Shown: positions 24,530 to 34,260, counted from the first letter of the stretch. The stretch is 64,000 nucleotides of DNA from Campylobacter magnus (GCF_028649595.1 NZ_JAQSLK010000003.1:124001-188000), one strand, 5' to 3'. Notes: generated by a model from the letters alone, not told the origin. Made by a program: numbers and translations.

Positions 24530-26058
24530 AAACTGACGGAATTTTGGTCTTAGACTTTGGGTCGCAATACACGCAGCTAATAGCTCGCCGCTTGCGTGAA
24601 AATGGTGTGTATGCTGAGCTTGCGCCTTTTAATATCAGCCTTGATGAGATAAAATCTCGCGCACCAAAGGGCATAGTGCTAAGTGGTGGCCCTGCTAGCG
24701 TGTATGCAAGTGATGCGTATAAGTGCGATATGGGCGTTTTTGAGCTTGGTGTGCCAGTGCTAGGCATTTGCTATGGAATGCAGCTAATCGCTCAGCACTT
24801 TGGCGCAAATGTAGCACCTGCAAGCAAAAGCGAGTTTGGCAAGGCTCATCTAGATATAGTAGAAAAAGGCGGAATTTTTGCTGGTGTTAGCCAAAATTGC
24901 GTGGTTTGGATGAGTCATAGCGATAAGGTTGAGGGCTTGCCAGCAGGATTTAAAGTGCTAGCAAAGAGCGAAAATAGCGAGTTTTGCGCCTTTGGCGATG
25001 ATGAGCGCAAGGTCTATGCGCTGCAGTTTCACCCAGAAGTAGCACATAGCGAACAAGGCGCAGTAATGCTAAAAAACTTTAGTAAAATTTGCGGTCTTTC
25101 AAGCACTTGGAATATGGGAAGCTTCGCAAAAGAGCAAATCGCAAAGATAAAAGAAACCGTGGGTAATGATAAGGTACTTTGCGCAGTAAGTGGCGGTGTG
25201 GATAGCTCTGTGGTGGCAGCACTTCTTGCGCATGCTGTGCCAAAACAGCTAATAGCCGTGTTTGTAGACAATGGTCTACTTCGCACTGACGAGGCAAGGA
25301 TGGTTGAAGAGATGTTTAAAACTCGCCTTGGCGTGGAGCTAATAAAAGTCGATGCTAGCGAGCTGTTTTTAAGGCGTCTAAAAGGCGTGAGCGAGCCTGA
25401 GAAAAAGCGTAAAATCATCGGCGAGACCTTTATAGAGGTGTTTGATGCTGAGGCTAAAAAGCACGGCGATGTGAAGTTTCTAGCCCAAGGCACGCTATAT
25501 ACTGATATAATAGAAAGTAGTCCAGTTGGCGCAAGCAAAACGATAAAATCTCATCACAATGTAGGCGGTCTGCCAAAAGATATGAAATTTACGCTGCTTG
25601 AGCCTTTGCGTGAGATTTTTAAAGATGAGGTTCGTGCGCTAGGGCTTGAGCTGGGGCTTAGCCGTGATGTTGTTTACCGCCATCCTTTCCCTGGACCAGG
25701 GCTTGCTATACGCATAATGGGCGAGGTAAATAAAGAGAGCCTAGAGCTACTACGCAAGGCTGATGTGGTGCTAAGAGAAGAGCTAAAAAGCTCTGGCTGG
25801 TATGAGAAAACTTGGCAGGCATTTTGCGTGCTCTTAAATGTGCGCTCTGTGGGCGTAATGGGCGATAACCGCACCTATGAAAATGCTGTGTGCGTGCGTG
25901 TGGTGGATGCTAGTGATGGTATGACAGCTACATTTTCGCATTTGCCTTATGAGCTACTTGAGCGTGTAAGCCGCCGCACGATAAATGAAGTCGCTGGTAT
26001 AAATAGAGTAGTTTATGATATATCAAGCAAACCGCCTGCTACTATAGAGTGGGAGTAA
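24526..26058 (+). CDS. guaA: GMP synthase (glutamine-hydrolysing)
   Basis: Converts XMP to GMP with ATP and glutamine; last step of guanine nucleotide synthesis. The class I glutaminase domain (residues ~5-195) shows GICYGMQL with the catalytic Cys and HPEV with the His. The ATP pyrophosphatase domain has the P-loop [10 protein letters not shown] at about residue 225. The C-terminal dimerisation domain ends [14 protein letters not shown] as usual. Length of 510 is standard. Start ATG 24526 is coupled to the small lipoprotein gene. Confidence 0.97.
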   Translation: MKTDGILVLDFGSQYTQLIARRLRENGVYAELAPFNISLDEIKSRAPKGIVLSGGPASVYASDAYKCDMGVFELGVPVLGICYGMQLIAQHFGANVAPASKSEFGKAHLDIVEKGGIFAGVSQNCVVWMSHSDKVEGLPAGFKVLAKSENSEFCAFGDDERKVYALQFHPEVAHSEQGAVMLKNFSKICGLSSTWNMGSFAKEQIAKIKETVGNDKVLCAVSGGVDSSVVAALLAHAVPKQLIAVFVDNGLLRTDEARMVEEMFKTRLGVELIKVDASELFLRRLKGVSEPEKKRKIIGETFIEVFDAEAKKHGDVKFLAQGTLYTDIIESSPVGASKTIKSHHNVGGLPKDMKFTLLEPLREIFKDEVRALGLELGLSRDVVYRHPFPGPGLAIRIMGEVNKESLELLRKADVVLREELKSSGWYEKTWQAFCVLLNVRSVGVMGDNRTYENAVCVRVVDASDGMTATFSHLPYELLERVSRRTINEVAGINRVVYDISSKPPATIEWE

Positions 26059-26176
26059 AGTGGGGTAAATCTAGAATTCCTAAGGGTTTTTTATTTTAGG
26101 AATTCTAGATTTTATTATGTAATTTTAGAATTCGCTAGATTTTTTAGCGAATTCTAAAAATTTTTATATTTTTGGC

Positions 26177-26287
26177 TTAGCAACCTGCGCTTGATTTTGC
26201 TGATGGTGCTGTACTGTTTGTATCAGCAGCATTTGCGCTAAGTGCGAAAGCAGCAAGAACGCTAGCTAGGATAAGTAGCTTTTTCAT
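26177..26287 (-). CDS. Short secreted peptide with signal sequence
   Basis: Thirty-six residues from ATG 26287, behind an excellent ribosome site (AAAGGAGAGACG). The first ~20 residues are a textbook signal peptide (KKLLILASVLAAFALSANA) with an AxA cleavage site. The mature part is only ~15 residues, Ser/Ala/Thr-rich, ending in Gly-Cys. No known family is recognised. A decayed cysteine-rich gene lies just upstream on the same strand. The ribosome site and signal make it likely to be translated. Confidence 0.65.
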   Translation of the reverse strand: MKKLLILASVLAAFALSANAADTNSTAPSAKSSAGC

Positions 26288-26332
26288 CGTCTCTCCTTTA
26301 TGTAAATTTGTGTTATTTTACGAGCTTTTTGT

Positions 26333-26615
26333 TTATATAAAGTAAAATGTAAAGTTTATTTGCCACATTGATATTTTAGGCAGCCTTAAGACGCAGACAT
26401 CTTCGCAAGCGCCTATGTTATCGTCATTTCTGCACTAGTCGCTGCAGCTACTTTGGCACTCATCTTCGCAAGAGTCATTTGCTGGATTTATCGCCTTTAT
26501 AATAGCTGGCGCGCCAAAGTCAATTTTATTTGTGGCATTTAGCTAGGTTGCGTTATTTTCTGCGCCAAAGAGTGCTAAAAAGACAAGCTAGCAAAAAGAA
26601 TTTTTTATTTTTTAT
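26333..26615 (-). pseudogene. Decayed cysteine-rich secreted protein gene
   Basis: Minus strand reads a signal-like start (KNKKFFLLACLFSTL) beginning at ATA instead of ATG, then after a one-base shift FGAENNAT, an amber stop, LNATNKIDFGAPAIIKA..., a Cys cluster (CEDECQSSCSD), a second amber stop and CRNDDNIGACEDVC, closing at a TAA. The lost start codon, frame slip and two stops argue for decay of a small periplasmic protein with at least six cysteines. Joined reading is my reconstruction. Confidence 0.5.
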
Positions 26616-26709
26616 CTTGTGGGATTTTTGGGGAATTTATTATTAAAAACTTTAAAGTAATTCTAGAATTCCCTAGGGAATTCTAGAATTTTAGGACTAT
26701 AAAATAAAA

Positions 26710-27210
26710 TTATAGATTGTCAAGCGCAGCTTTTAGAGCATCATAATTTGGCTCGTTTGTTATTTCGCTTACGATTTCTTGATAAGCGATTTTGCCGTCT
26801 TTGATGACAATAACAGCTCTTGCTAGAAGTCCTGCAAGTGGGCAGCCATCAAGCTCTAAGCCATAAGCCTTGCCAAACTCGCCACCTCTAAAATCGCTAG
26901 CTGTAATAGCATTCTCTATACCCTCAGCTGCGCAAAAGCGGCCAAAAGCAAAAGGTAAATCACGTGCAACGCTGATTAGCTCACATTTATCGCAGCCTGA
27001 GTATTGAGCCATGAATTTTTTTGTTTGTATCTGACAAACGCCAGTGTCGATTGATGGAAATACGCTTAGGATTTGGATTTTGTCGCTATTTCCGCCTACT
27101 TTTACTTCGCCAAGGTCTTTGCCTACTAGCGTAATTGCTGGGGCGTTGTCGCCTACTTTTAATGCTGTGCCTTTTAGGCTAGCTGGATTACCTTTAAATG
27201 TAATGCCCAT
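26710..27210 (-). CDS. tpx: Thiol peroxidase
   Basis: Atypical 2-Cys peroxiredoxin that reduces hydrogen and organic peroxides using thioredoxin; periplasmic in some species but without a signal here. The peroxidatic Cys59 lies in SIDTGVCQIQT and the resolving Cys93 in FAFGRFCAAEGI, both standard for Tpx. An extra CDKC pair (residues 73-76) is seen. Length of 166 is normal. ATG 27210 follows AAGGAGAAAAA. Single gene. Confidence 0.95.
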   Translation of the reverse strand: MGITFKGNPASLKGTALKVGDNAPAITLVGKDLGEVKVGGNSDKIQILSVFPSIDTGVCQIQTKKFMAQYSGCDKCELISVARDLPFAFGRFCAAEGIENAITASDFRGGEFGKAYGLELDGCPLAGLLARAVIVIKDGKIAYQEIVSEITNEPNYDALKAALDNL

Positions 27211-27372
27211 TTTTTCTCCTTAAATTAAAATATTTTTTGATTTTAGACAAAAAAAGTAAATAATAAAAGATTTTTCTAGAAATTCTAGAATTCCTAAGCT
27301 AAAATCTAGAATTCCTAAAGTTAAATTCTAAAATTCCTAGCAAGATTTTCTAGGAATTCTAGATTTTGGCTG

Positions 27373-29223
27373 TTATTCTATGGCTTTTGCTTGCCAGTTT
27401 TGCCACTCTGGGCTTTCATCTATTGCGTTTGCTAGCTCTTCGTAGCGCAAGTAGTAGTACTCTACAAACTCACGCACCTTAGCATCTTTTGGCAGATAAA
27501 TGCCATTTTCAAACACCGCAAAATCAGCTAAAAACAAACTAGAATCAAGCTTGTTTGCGTAGTGGCTTGCTAGTTTTTTGTAGTTTTGTAAGGCTAGATT
27601 TTTGTAGCTTTCATAGGCGCTAAGATCCACGTTTAGCTTTTTATCTTTAAAGCTCAAAGCCCCGCTAGAAAAAAGCAGATCAAGGTGGATTAGTCCCTCA
27701 CAGTAGTAGGCACGAACTTCATCCACTCTTTGCCATCCTATAAGCCCAACAGAGCGAGCGATATGACTAGCAAAAACAGCCTTTTCATACTGCGCCTCTC
27801 CACGCAAAAAGAAATTTACTAACCCACCGCTAGTGGCTTTAAACTCTTCAACAAACTTAAACTCTCCGCCTTTACTCATCGCATTTTCAGTATCTTCGCC
27901 GATAAAGAAAATATGCCCAAACTCATGCCCAATGGTCGTGATTTCATAAACTTTTTTCCAAGTTTGTGGCTCGCAAAATAAAATATTTCTATTAAAATCC
28001 AAAAAATCCTTGCTAAAAATCTCGCTACTTAGCTTAGAAAAAGGTCTAGCCTTGCTTGATTTATGGATAAAATCTACAAAGGCAAAGATTTTTTTGCCGC
28101 ACTCTTTGCTTACTATTTCATCATTTGGCACGACTTGTGCTGAGAAAAGTCCGTTAAAATCAGCGCCATAATAAATAAAAGGATTGCTGATGTAAAGTTG
28201 CGTTTTTTCAATGTTATTTAGCACCAAAGAGCACATTTTTTCGCTACTTTTTTGGATATTTTTATCAGTATTTTTGTCGCTACAAACTTCTTTGTATATA
28301 TCTAAAAAACTAGCTTTTATCTGCTCTTTTATGGCTGTTTCATCTACCTTTTGCGAGCTGTCTTTTAGCCTGATATCCCACTCTAAGACAACTGCGTGCG
28401 TGTAGGCATCCTCGTAGTACTCTAGCGGATGGCCGATTTGTATATCGCCCCTGCACTGCATCCACGCCCTCTCAGCCTCTTGCCACGCAGGCACGATTTT
28501 AGCATTATCACACTCTAAAAAGGCGTTTTTTAGGGCTTTAAAGTAGTTTGTATAAGCCTCGTCGCTTTTATTTTTAGCTGTTTTTTCAAGCGCTTTTATA
28601 GCATTTTCAAAAACCTTGGCTAGTTCTTTGCCTTCTTTTACAAATGCGCTAGTGTAGCTTTGCATTTGTAGGGTTTTGATATTTGGTGCGCCGTAGATGC
28701 GTTCGCTCTTGCTGCCATCACTGTTTGTTTGATAAAGTCCGTGCTTATCTATAAACTCATTTGCGTTAGCAATGCTTTTAAAGTTCTTTTTAAAAAACTT
28801 GCTATTTTCATCTATTAGGCGTTTTTGCCAGCTTTTTTGCATTTTGCTTAGCACAATGCCTACTTTATGAACTGCGCTTAAAAGTTCGGTGTTAAAGGAA
28901 TCTAGAATTCCTAAGCTTTTAGCATTTTCAAGCATTAAAGAAAAGCGCTTTATGTAGAATTTACTTACAAAATCATACATTTTTGCCTTGATTTTGCGCT
29001 GCTTTGCCTCGCTAATACCTGCTTTTTTTAGCTCGCTAACAAGCCCATCTTCTTTTAGTTCTATTATGCGTTTTAAAATAGCTTGAGAGCTTTCAGGGCT
29101 TTCTTTTAGCTCAGTTATTTTTAGGGCTTTTTTGATTAGCTTAGTTTGCGGATTTTTATAAAGTGCATTTAATTCTGCTTTTTGATTTTTTAAAAGCAGA
29201 TTAAGTTCGCTAAAATTATTCAT
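27373..29223 (-). CDS. ciaB: Invasion antigen B homologue with zinc-peptidase motif
   Basis: Protein of 616 residues resembling Campylobacter CiaB (about 610), a protein of C. jejuni linked to host cell invasion and exported by the flagellar apparatus. The N-terminus (MNNFSELNLLLKNQKAEL) and overall size match. A metallopeptidase motif HEFGH lies near residue 430 with a downstream Glu-rich segment (FKFVEEFKATSGG), so it may be a peptidase; the invasion label is by family, not by sequence proof. No signal peptide. Divergent from msrAB, and the next gene beyond msrAB is the thioesterase that neighbours ciaB in C. jejuni. Confidence 0.85.
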   Translation of the reverse strand: MNNFSELNLLLKNQKAELNALYKNPQTKLIKKALKITELKESPESSQAILKRIIELKEDGLVSELKKAGISEAKQRKIKAKMYDFVSKFYIKRFSLMLENAKSLGILDSFNTELLSAVHKVGIVLSKMQKSWQKRLIDENSKFFKKNFKSIANANEFIDKHGLYQTNSDGSKSERIYGAPNIKTLQMQSYTSAFVKEGKELAKVFENAIKALEKTAKNKSDEAYTNYFKALKNAFLECDNAKIVPAWQEAERAWMQCRGDIQIGHPLEYYEDAYTHAVVLEWDIRLKDSSQKVDETAIKEQIKASFLDIYKEVCSDKNTDKNIQKSSEKMCSLVLNNIEKTQLYISNPFIYYGADFNGLFSAQVVPNDEIVSKECGKKIFAFVDFIHKSSKARPFSKLSSEIFSKDFLDFNRNILFCEPQTWKKVYEITTIGHEFGHIFFIGEDTENAMSKGGEFKFVEEFKATSGGLVNFFLRGEAQYEKAVFASHIARSVGLIGWQRVDEVRAYYCEGLIHLDLLFSSGALSFKDKKLNVDLSAYESYKNLALQNYKKLASHYANKLDSSLFLADFAVFENGIYLPKDAKVREFVEYYYLRYEELANAIDESPEWQNWQAKAIE

Positions 29224-29313
29224 TTTTGTCCTTAGATTTTTGATTTTCGGTGATTATGGTACAATAAATTTACTTTTATTTGCTTAAATACACAAAAATT
29301 TAAAGGAAAAAAA

Positions 29314-30318
29314 ATGCTTAAAAAATTTTTACTAATTTTTCTGGCTATTTTTAGTCTAAGTTATGCAAAAGGAGAGCTGGTGAAGGAGATTTATTTAGCA
29401 GGTGGCTGCTTTTGGGGTATGGAAGGGTATTTTAGCCGTATAAAAGGTGTAGAAAGTACCAAAGTAGGCTACGCAAATGGAAATAGCAATGAGACTAGCT
29501 ACTATGAGATAAAAAGCACAGGACATGCTGAGACCTTGCTGCTTAGCTATGATGCAACGAAAATCAGTCTAAAAGAGATTTTGGCGCATTTTTGGCGAGT
29601 TATAGACCCATATAGCCTAAACCGCCAAGGAAATGATGTAGGAGTTCAGTATAGAAGCGGTATTTACTTTACTGACAAAGACGATGAGAGCGTGATAAGG
29701 GAGTTTTTGGCTCTTAAACAAGAACAAGATAAAAGCAAAAAAATCGCTATAGAGGTTCAGCCCCTAAAAAACTTCGTAGTAGCTGAGGAATATCATCAAA
29801 AATACCTTGAGAAAAATCCAAATGGCTACTGTCATATTGACCTAAACCTTGCAAATGAGCCACTTCACGATGATAGTCGCTTTAAAGTGCCTAGCCGTGA
29901 TGAGCTAAAACTAAAACTAAGTCCACAAGTCTATGAAATCACGCAAAATAAAGGCACAGAAAGAGCTGGCACAAGCCCACTTAATAAAAACTATGAAAAG
30001 GGCATTTATATAGACGCAGTTACAAAAAAACCACTATTTGCTAGCACTGATAAGTTTGATAGTGGCTCTGGCTGGCCTAGCTTTACAAAGCCGATTACAA
30101 AGGATAGCATTGAGTATAAAAAAGATTTTAGCCACGGCATGAGTAGAATAGAAGTTAGCTCAAAACTTGGTGGGTCGCACTTAGGGCATGTGTTTGACGA
30201 TGGACCACTAGATAAAGGTGGACTAAGGTATTGTATAAATGGGGCTTCTTTGGAGTTTATTCCGCTTGAAAAGATGGACGAGCTAGGATATGGTGATTAT
30301 AAACGCTATGTAAAATAG
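29314..30318 (+). CDS. msrAB: Periplasmic methionine sulfoxide reductase MsrA-MsrB fusion
   Basis: Repairs both S- and R-methionine sulfoxides in envelope proteins. A signal peptide ([17 protein letters not shown]) is followed by MsrA with GCFWG (Cys32) at residues 31-35 and MsrB in the last ~130 residues, with the catalytic Cys in LRYCING (about residue 307). The MsrB half lacks the CxxC zinc pairs of many MsrBs and has DSGSGWPSF in place of DSGCGWPSF, so it is a zinc-free form without that second Cys. Total of 334 residues is usual for the fused enzyme. ATG 29314 follows AAAGGAAAAAA. TACAAT at 29259 may be the -10 box. Confidence 0.93.
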   Translation: MLKKFLLIFLAIFSLSYAKGELVKEIYLAGGCFWGMEGYFSRIKGVESTKVGYANGNSNETSYYEIKSTGHAETLLLSYDATKISLKEILAHFWRVIDPYSLNRQGNDVGVQYRSGIYFTDKDDESVIREFLALKQEQDKSKKIAIEVQPLKNFVVAEEYHQKYLEKNPNGYCHIDLNLANEPLHDDSRFKVPSRDELKLKLSPQVYEITQNKGTERAGTSPLNKNYEKGIYIDAVTKKPLFASTDKFDSGSGWPSFTKPITKDSIEYKKDFSHGMSRIEVSSKLGGSHLGHVFDDGPLDKGGLRYCINGASLEFIPLEKMDELGYGDYKRYVK

Positions 30319-30388
30319 CAGGAATTCTAGAATTCTTTAAAAAAATAAACTAGAATTGTGAAACTTTTGATTGATTTAAGGATAAGAA

Positions 30389-30796
30389 ATGAAAAGTATG
30401 GGAGAGCCACGAATTCGCGTAATAGCAATGCCAAAAGATACAAATCCAGCTGGAAATATCTTTGGTGGTTGGCTGCTTAGTCAAATAGACTTAGCTGGGG
30501 CATTAGCAGCCAGGGAGGTAGCACCTGAGCGAACTGTTACTATTTCAATGAAAGAAGTGCTTTTTAAAGAGCCAGTTTTTGTAGGTGATGCGGTGAGCTT
30601 TTACTCACGCATTACTCATGTGGGCACGACCTCTATAACTGTGATCGTAAAGGTAGTAGTTCAGCGCTTTGATCATAACGCAAAGGGGCTTATTTGCGTG
30701 CCTGTGACAGAAGCTGAGGTTACATATGTCAGCATGGACGCAGCTGGAAACAAAAAGGCAATAGACCCTGAGCTTAAAAAAATTCACGGATTTTAG
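30389..30796 (+). CDS. Acyl-CoA thioesterase, YciA type
   Basis: Hotdog-fold hydrolase of 135 residues that releases fatty acids from acyl-CoA. The sequence PAGNIFGGWLLSQIDLAGAL carries the conserved Asn and Asp of the YciA/Cj0915 group, and VxFxxPVxVGD follows. ATG 30389 follows TAAGGATAAGAA; a second start three codons on is possible. In C. jejuni the homologue also lies next to ciaB, which supports the call. Single gene before hemD. Confidence 0.9.
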   Translation: MKSMGEPRIRVIAMPKDTNPAGNIFGGWLLSQIDLAGALAAREVAPERTVTISMKEVLFKEPVFVGDAVSFYSRITHVGTTSITVIVKVVVQRFDHNAKGLICVPVTEAEVTYVSMDAAGNKKAIDPELKKIHGF

Positions 30797-30855
30797 GGGA
30801 ATTCCACACGAAATTTCACACGAAATTCTAGAATTCCTATAAAATAGAGGCAAAA

Positions 30856-31491
30856 GTGATATATCTGTGCTCAAATACAAGCTGTGATGATGAAAATATC
30901 GTCCATCTTGAGCTTTGTAAAATAAAATATGCTAGTTTTAGCGTGGATTTGAGTGCTTTTAGTGCGCTTGTAATTAGCTCAAAAAATGCTATATCTGCGT
31001 TAGAATTCAATAAAATTCCGTCAAATAATAAAATAAGCGTATTTGCTATCGGCAAAGCTAGTGCAAATGCTGCTAGCAAATATGGTTTTGGCTGTGTTTA
31101 TGAGGCGCAAAACTCGCATGGAGATGAGTTTGCGCTTGAAATCGTCCCACAATTAAAAGGCAAAAAAACGCTTTTACTTCGCCCAAAAGAGCAAATTAGC
31201 GATATAAAGGGAATTCTAGAAAAAAATGGTGTGCTTTTAAGCGAGCAGATCGCCTATGAAAACAGCATCGTAACTACGCCAAAAAGGCAGTTTGAGACTG
31301 GGGCGGTTTTTATTTTTGCTAGTCCAAAAAATGTAGAGGGCTTTTTAAAGAATTTTGCGTGGAGAGATGATTTTAGAGCCGTGGCTATCGGCAAAAGCAC
31401 AGCTAGTGCACTGAAAAGTTTTACAAATCCGCTAGTATCAAATAAGCAAAATATAAGCGAATGCATAAAAATCGCAAAAAATCTGCTATAA
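30856..31491 (+). CDS. hemD: Uroporphyrinogen-III synthase (GTG start)
   Basis: Closes hydroxymethylbilane to uroporphyrinogen III in haem synthesis. The family is poorly conserved; the call rests on size (211), the pattern FSALVISSKNAISAL early on, FAIGKASANAASKYG, LLLRPKEQISD and the C-terminal FIFASPKNVEGFL...AVAIGKSTASAL. The start is GTG 30856, with AGAGG ten bases upstream; no ATG fits. An internal GGAATTCTAGA (31209-31219) is translated in frame. The promoter of the next gene lies within its last codons. Confidence 0.85.
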   Translation: MIYLCSNTSCDDENIVHLELCKIKYASFSVDLSAFSALVISSKNAISALEFNKIPSNNKISVFAIGKASANAASKYGFGCVYEAQNSHGDEFALEIVPQLKGKKTLLLRPKEQISDIKGILEKNGVLLSEQIAYENSIVTTPKRQFETGAVFIFASPKNVEGFLKNFAWRDDFRAVAIGKSTASALKSFTNPLVSNKQNISECIKIAKNLL

Positions 31492-31492
31492 T
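31487..31492 (+). promoter_or_regulatory. -10 box for the 31519 gene, inside the hemD end
   Basis: TATAAT in AAAATCTGCTATAATTAAAG, overlapping the hemD stop codon and 27 bases before ATG 31519. Confidence 0.65.
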
Positions 31493-31518
31493 TAAAGAAA
31501 TTTTATTAAAGGACAAAG

Positions 31519-31977
31519 ATGAGAGCTTTTAAAGACAGCGCATTTATAGCAGCTGCTAGGATAGAAATCGGCGGGCAAATCAATGATGTAGCAAGCGATC
31601 TAAACGGACTTGCTAAGCTTGCTGAGGACATTGATGAGGACAAGCTTGAAGGGCATGACAAAGATTTATTTGAGCAGGTTGTAGCTGGCGTCCACCAAAT
31701 CAAATCGCTATTTGAAGGCGCTAATCAAATGGTGAAAAATATCGAAAACTTCTTGCTTAGCAAGGATTTTCCAAGTAGCGAAGAAATGAAAGAATCAATC
31801 AAAAACTCAGGTGCTGATATCACCGCACTTGACGAGCTTGATGAGTATAAAGCACTTAGCAAGGACGAAAAAGAAAAATTTACCTTTATAGTAGCAAACT
31901 ACGAGCTGATCTCAACCATGCTTGATAGTGCTAACAAGCTTTGCGCAGTACTTCACAAAGCAGTAAAAAGACTATAA
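31519..31977 (+). CDS. Acidic helical protein of unknown function
   Basis: Protein of 152 residues that I do not recognise. It has no signal or membrane segment, is acidic (EDIDEDKLEGHDKD) and is predicted mostly helical, with heptad-like spacing (GVHQIKSLFEGANQMVKNIENFL). ATG 31519 follows AAAGGACAAAG, an excellent ribosome site, and it has its own AATCTGCTATAAT promoter, so it is certainly a gene. The neighbours, hemD and an AAA ATPase, do not suggest a role. Confidence 0.75.
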   Translation: MRAFKDSAFIAAARIEIGGQINDVASDLNGLAKLAEDIDEDKLEGHDKDLFEQVVAGVHQIKSLFEGANQMVKNIENFLLSKDFPSSEEMKESIKNSGADITALDELDEYKALSKDEKEKFTFIVANYELISTMLDSANKLCAVLHKAVKRL

Positions 31978-31980
31978 AAC

Positions 31981-32046
31981 ACTAGAGAATTCTAGATTTT
32001 TTTTCTAGGAATTCTAGATTTTTTTCTAGGAATTCTAGATTTTTTA
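31981..32046. repeat. Tandem array of half palindromes with T tails
   Basis: Three tandem copies of AGGAATTCTAGATTTTTTT-like units (near 31985, 32010 and 32030). Each pairs a CTAGGAATTCTAG core with six to eight T, so the array may also end transcription of the preceding gene. Confidence 0.6.
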
Positions 32047-32086
32047 GAAAGCTTTTAAAAAGCAAAAACACTTACAAGGATTTATT

Positions 32087-33787
32087 CTGAAATACCTTAA
32101 AGATTTTTTAGAAAATAACAAAGATAGTGAAGTTTTTAGCATTTTGTCTTGTTCAAAAGCTGAGCTTGAAATCTTAGAACTTTTGACACGCAAGTATCTT
32201 GCTGGGATATCGCAAGTAGGGTGCTTTGAGCTACTTTCGCAGATTTATGATACAAAAGAGCTTTCATTTTTAGAAGGGCTAAATGATGTTAAAAATCTCA
32301 TTGAACTAGGCTATATAAGCGCAAGCTATGCTTTTTTTAAAGAACATAGCAAGCTTAGCAAGCTAGGGCTTTTACAAGCTGATCTTAGCCTTTGCGATGC
32401 GTTTTTACATATTTTAGAGGCTGGTGCGCAGCCACTTTCAAATCCAAAAGAGCCATATAATGACCATTTAGAGTATCTAAAAGATCAGTTTTTAAGGGTA
32501 GAGCTTTATACTCGCAGGGCAAATACTAGCGACAAAAGCAAGGCTAGCGAGCAGATAAAAGCGTTAGAGAAAATTATTGCTTCTCGCTTAAAGCTTAGTA
32601 AAATCGCCCTGCCTTGCGAGCAAATTTTAAAAGAAAATGCTTTTGAGGCAAAAGAGCAAATTGTATTTTTTGCTCTTTTAAAAGAAGAATACGAACAAAG
32701 CGAAAGTGGGTCTTTGCGTGATCTAGGCGCACTTTTAGCACTTATTAGCAAAGATGATATGGAGCGGATGAAAAACCGCTCTATGCTTGAAGATGGCTCA
32801 AGGCTGATTGAGAGTGGTGTAGTGGAGTATGATGAGGTGCTAACGCCCTTTGGAGCATTATCACGGACATTTTTTATCTCTGAGGATACCTTGGGCGAGA
32901 TAATGCATCCAAAAAGCGCAAAAACAGCCAAAAAAGTAAAATTAGAAAATATAGTAAAAAATAGCGAAATCTTTGAGCTAATCACGCCTAGTAGCGACCT
33001 AAGCGATGTAGTGTTAAACGAACAAACTAGGGCTTTGCTAGAAAATATCTTGCGACAGCTTGATAAAAATGTTCAAGCAAGGCTTGCTAGTTGGGGGATG
33101 AAACCACGCAAAAACATCGATGCAAAAGTGATTTTCTATGGCCCACCTGGCACTGGAAAAACAATGAGCGCATACTGCCTTGCAAAAAGCCTTAAAAAGC
33201 AAGTTCTTAGCTTTGATTGTTCTAAAATTCTAAGCAAATATGTAGGCGAGAGCGAACAAAATGTAAGAAAAATCTTTGATAGCTACCGTGAGATTTGCGC
33301 TAAGACAAAAAGCGAGCCGGTGCTACTGCTAAACGAAGCCGATCAGTTTCTAAGCTCAAGGCTAGAAAATGGCTCATCAGGCTCAGAGCAAATGCATAAT
33401 CAAATGCAAAATATTTTCTTAGAGCAAATTGAGAAGTTTCAAGGCGTGCTAATTGCCACTACAAACTTTATGCAAAGCTTTGATAAAGCGTTTTCTAGGC
33501 GTTTTGAGTATAAGATTGAGTTTAAAAAACCACAGCTTAAAGAACGCATTCAAATCTGGCAAAAGGTGCTGCCAAAAAATGCTGAATTTGAAGAAAACTT
33601 TGATATAAATACTATCGCAAAATACGAACTAAGCGGTGCTAGCATAGTGCTTGTGATGAAAAATGTAGCTCTAAAAACAGCTATTAGCGATGATGGTGTT
33701 TTTCGCACTAGCGCTTTTATAGATGAGATTAAAAGAGAGCAAAGATCAAGCTTTGAAGAAGATAAAAAAGTAGGACTTTTAAAATGA
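32087..33787 (+). CDS. AAA ATPase, Cdc48-like, probable CTG start
   Basis: C-terminal AAA+ domain: Walker A YGPPGTGKT, Walker B LLLNEADQF with Asn where Asp is usual, and arginine finger region AFSRRFEY. The ~300-residue N-terminal part is helical and unknown. Similar campylobacterial proteins are annotated AAA/Cdc48-like; substrate unknown. Start choice is open. AAGGA at 32076-32080 is correctly spaced from CTG 32087, giving LKYLKDFLENN...; the later TTG 32144 has no ribosome site, and no ATG fits upstream. I prefer CTG (or ATT 32084). The gene ends in an ATGA overlap with the phosphatase, so the two are an operon. Confidence 0.8.
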   Translation: MKYLKDFLENNKDSEVFSILSCSKAELEILELLTRKYLAGISQVGCFELLSQIYDTKELSFLEGLNDVKNLIELGYISASYAFFKEHSKLSKLGLLQADLSLCDAFLHILEAGAQPLSNPKEPYNDHLEYLKDQFLRVELYTRRANTSDKSKASEQIKALEKIIASRLKLSKIALPCEQILKENAFEAKEQIVFFALLKEEYEQSESGSLRDLGALLALISKDDMERMKNRSMLEDGSRLIESGVVEYDEVLTPFGALSRTFFISEDTLGEIMHPKSAKTAKKVKLENIVKNSEIFELITPSSDLSDVVLNEQTRALLENILRQLDKNVQARLASWGMKPRKNIDAKVIFYGPPGTGKTMSAYCLAKSLKKQVLSFDCSKILSKYVGESEQNVRKIFDSYREICAKTKSEPVLLLNEADQFLSSRLENGSSGSEQMHNQMQNIFLEQIEKFQGVLIATTNFMQSFDKAFSRRFEYKIEFKKPQLKERIQIWQKVLPKNAEFEENFDINTIAKYELSGASIVLVMKNVALKTAISDDGVFRTSAFIDEIKREQRSSFEEDKKVGLLK

Positions 33788-34224
33788 GAGTGCTTTTTGT
33801 CTGTCATGGCAACATTTGCCGCTCGCCCATGGCTGAGTTTGTGCTAAAAGACCTAGCTAAAAAAGCAAGGCGAGATGACCTTATAATCGCCTCAGCTGGC
33901 ACTAGCACAGAAGAGCTAGGACGCGATACTCACCACGGCACGAAAAAAGAGCTAAAAGCGCATAATATAGAGTTTTTTCCACGCCACGCTAGGCAAGTGA
34001 CTAAAAACGAGTATGAAAACTGGGATATCTTTGTGGTTATGGATAGCGCAAACAAGCGCAATTTAGAGCGTATTTTTGGTGGAGATCCACAGGGTAAAAT
34101 AGCTAAAATGATGGGTTTTGTAGGTAGCAGCGCTGATGTAGCAGACCCATGGTACACGGGCGATTTTGAGCTAACTTTTAGCGACATTTACAAAGCCTGC
34201 AAGGCACTTTTAGAACAAATATAA
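33784..34224 (+). CDS. Low molecular weight protein-tyrosine phosphatase
   Basis: Cytoplasmic phosphatase of 146 residues. The P-loop CHGNICRS (Cys7 to Arg13) follows the first beta strand, and the acid loop is DPWYTGDFE, both as in the low molecular weight family. ATG 33784 overlaps the stop of the AAA ATPase gene by four bases. Targets are unknown; in other bacteria such enzymes act on arginine- or tyrosine-phosphate and on capsule kinases, none of which lies here. Confidence 0.93.
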   Translation: MRVLFVCHGNICRSPMAEFVLKDLAKKARRDDLIIASAGTSTEELGRDTHHGTKKELKAHNIEFFPRHARQVTKNEYENWDIFVVMDSANKRNLERIFGGDPQGKIAKMMGFVGSSADVADPWYTGDFELTFSDIYKACKALLEQI

Positions 34225-34237
34225 GACTTTTTTGTGC

Positions 34238-34243
34238 TATAAT
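34238..34243 (+). promoter_or_regulatory. -10 box before the second small membrane-protein pair
   Basis: TTTTTTTGTGCTATAAT at 34227-34243, an almost perfect Campylobacter sigma-70 promoter, 18 bases before ATG 34261. Confidence 0.7.
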
Positions 34244-34260
34244 TTTACAAAGATTTAAAA

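Noticed and set aside
31981-32046. CRISPR-like regular repeats
   Set aside because: Units are short palindromes with T tails, no unique spacers of constant length and no cas genes.
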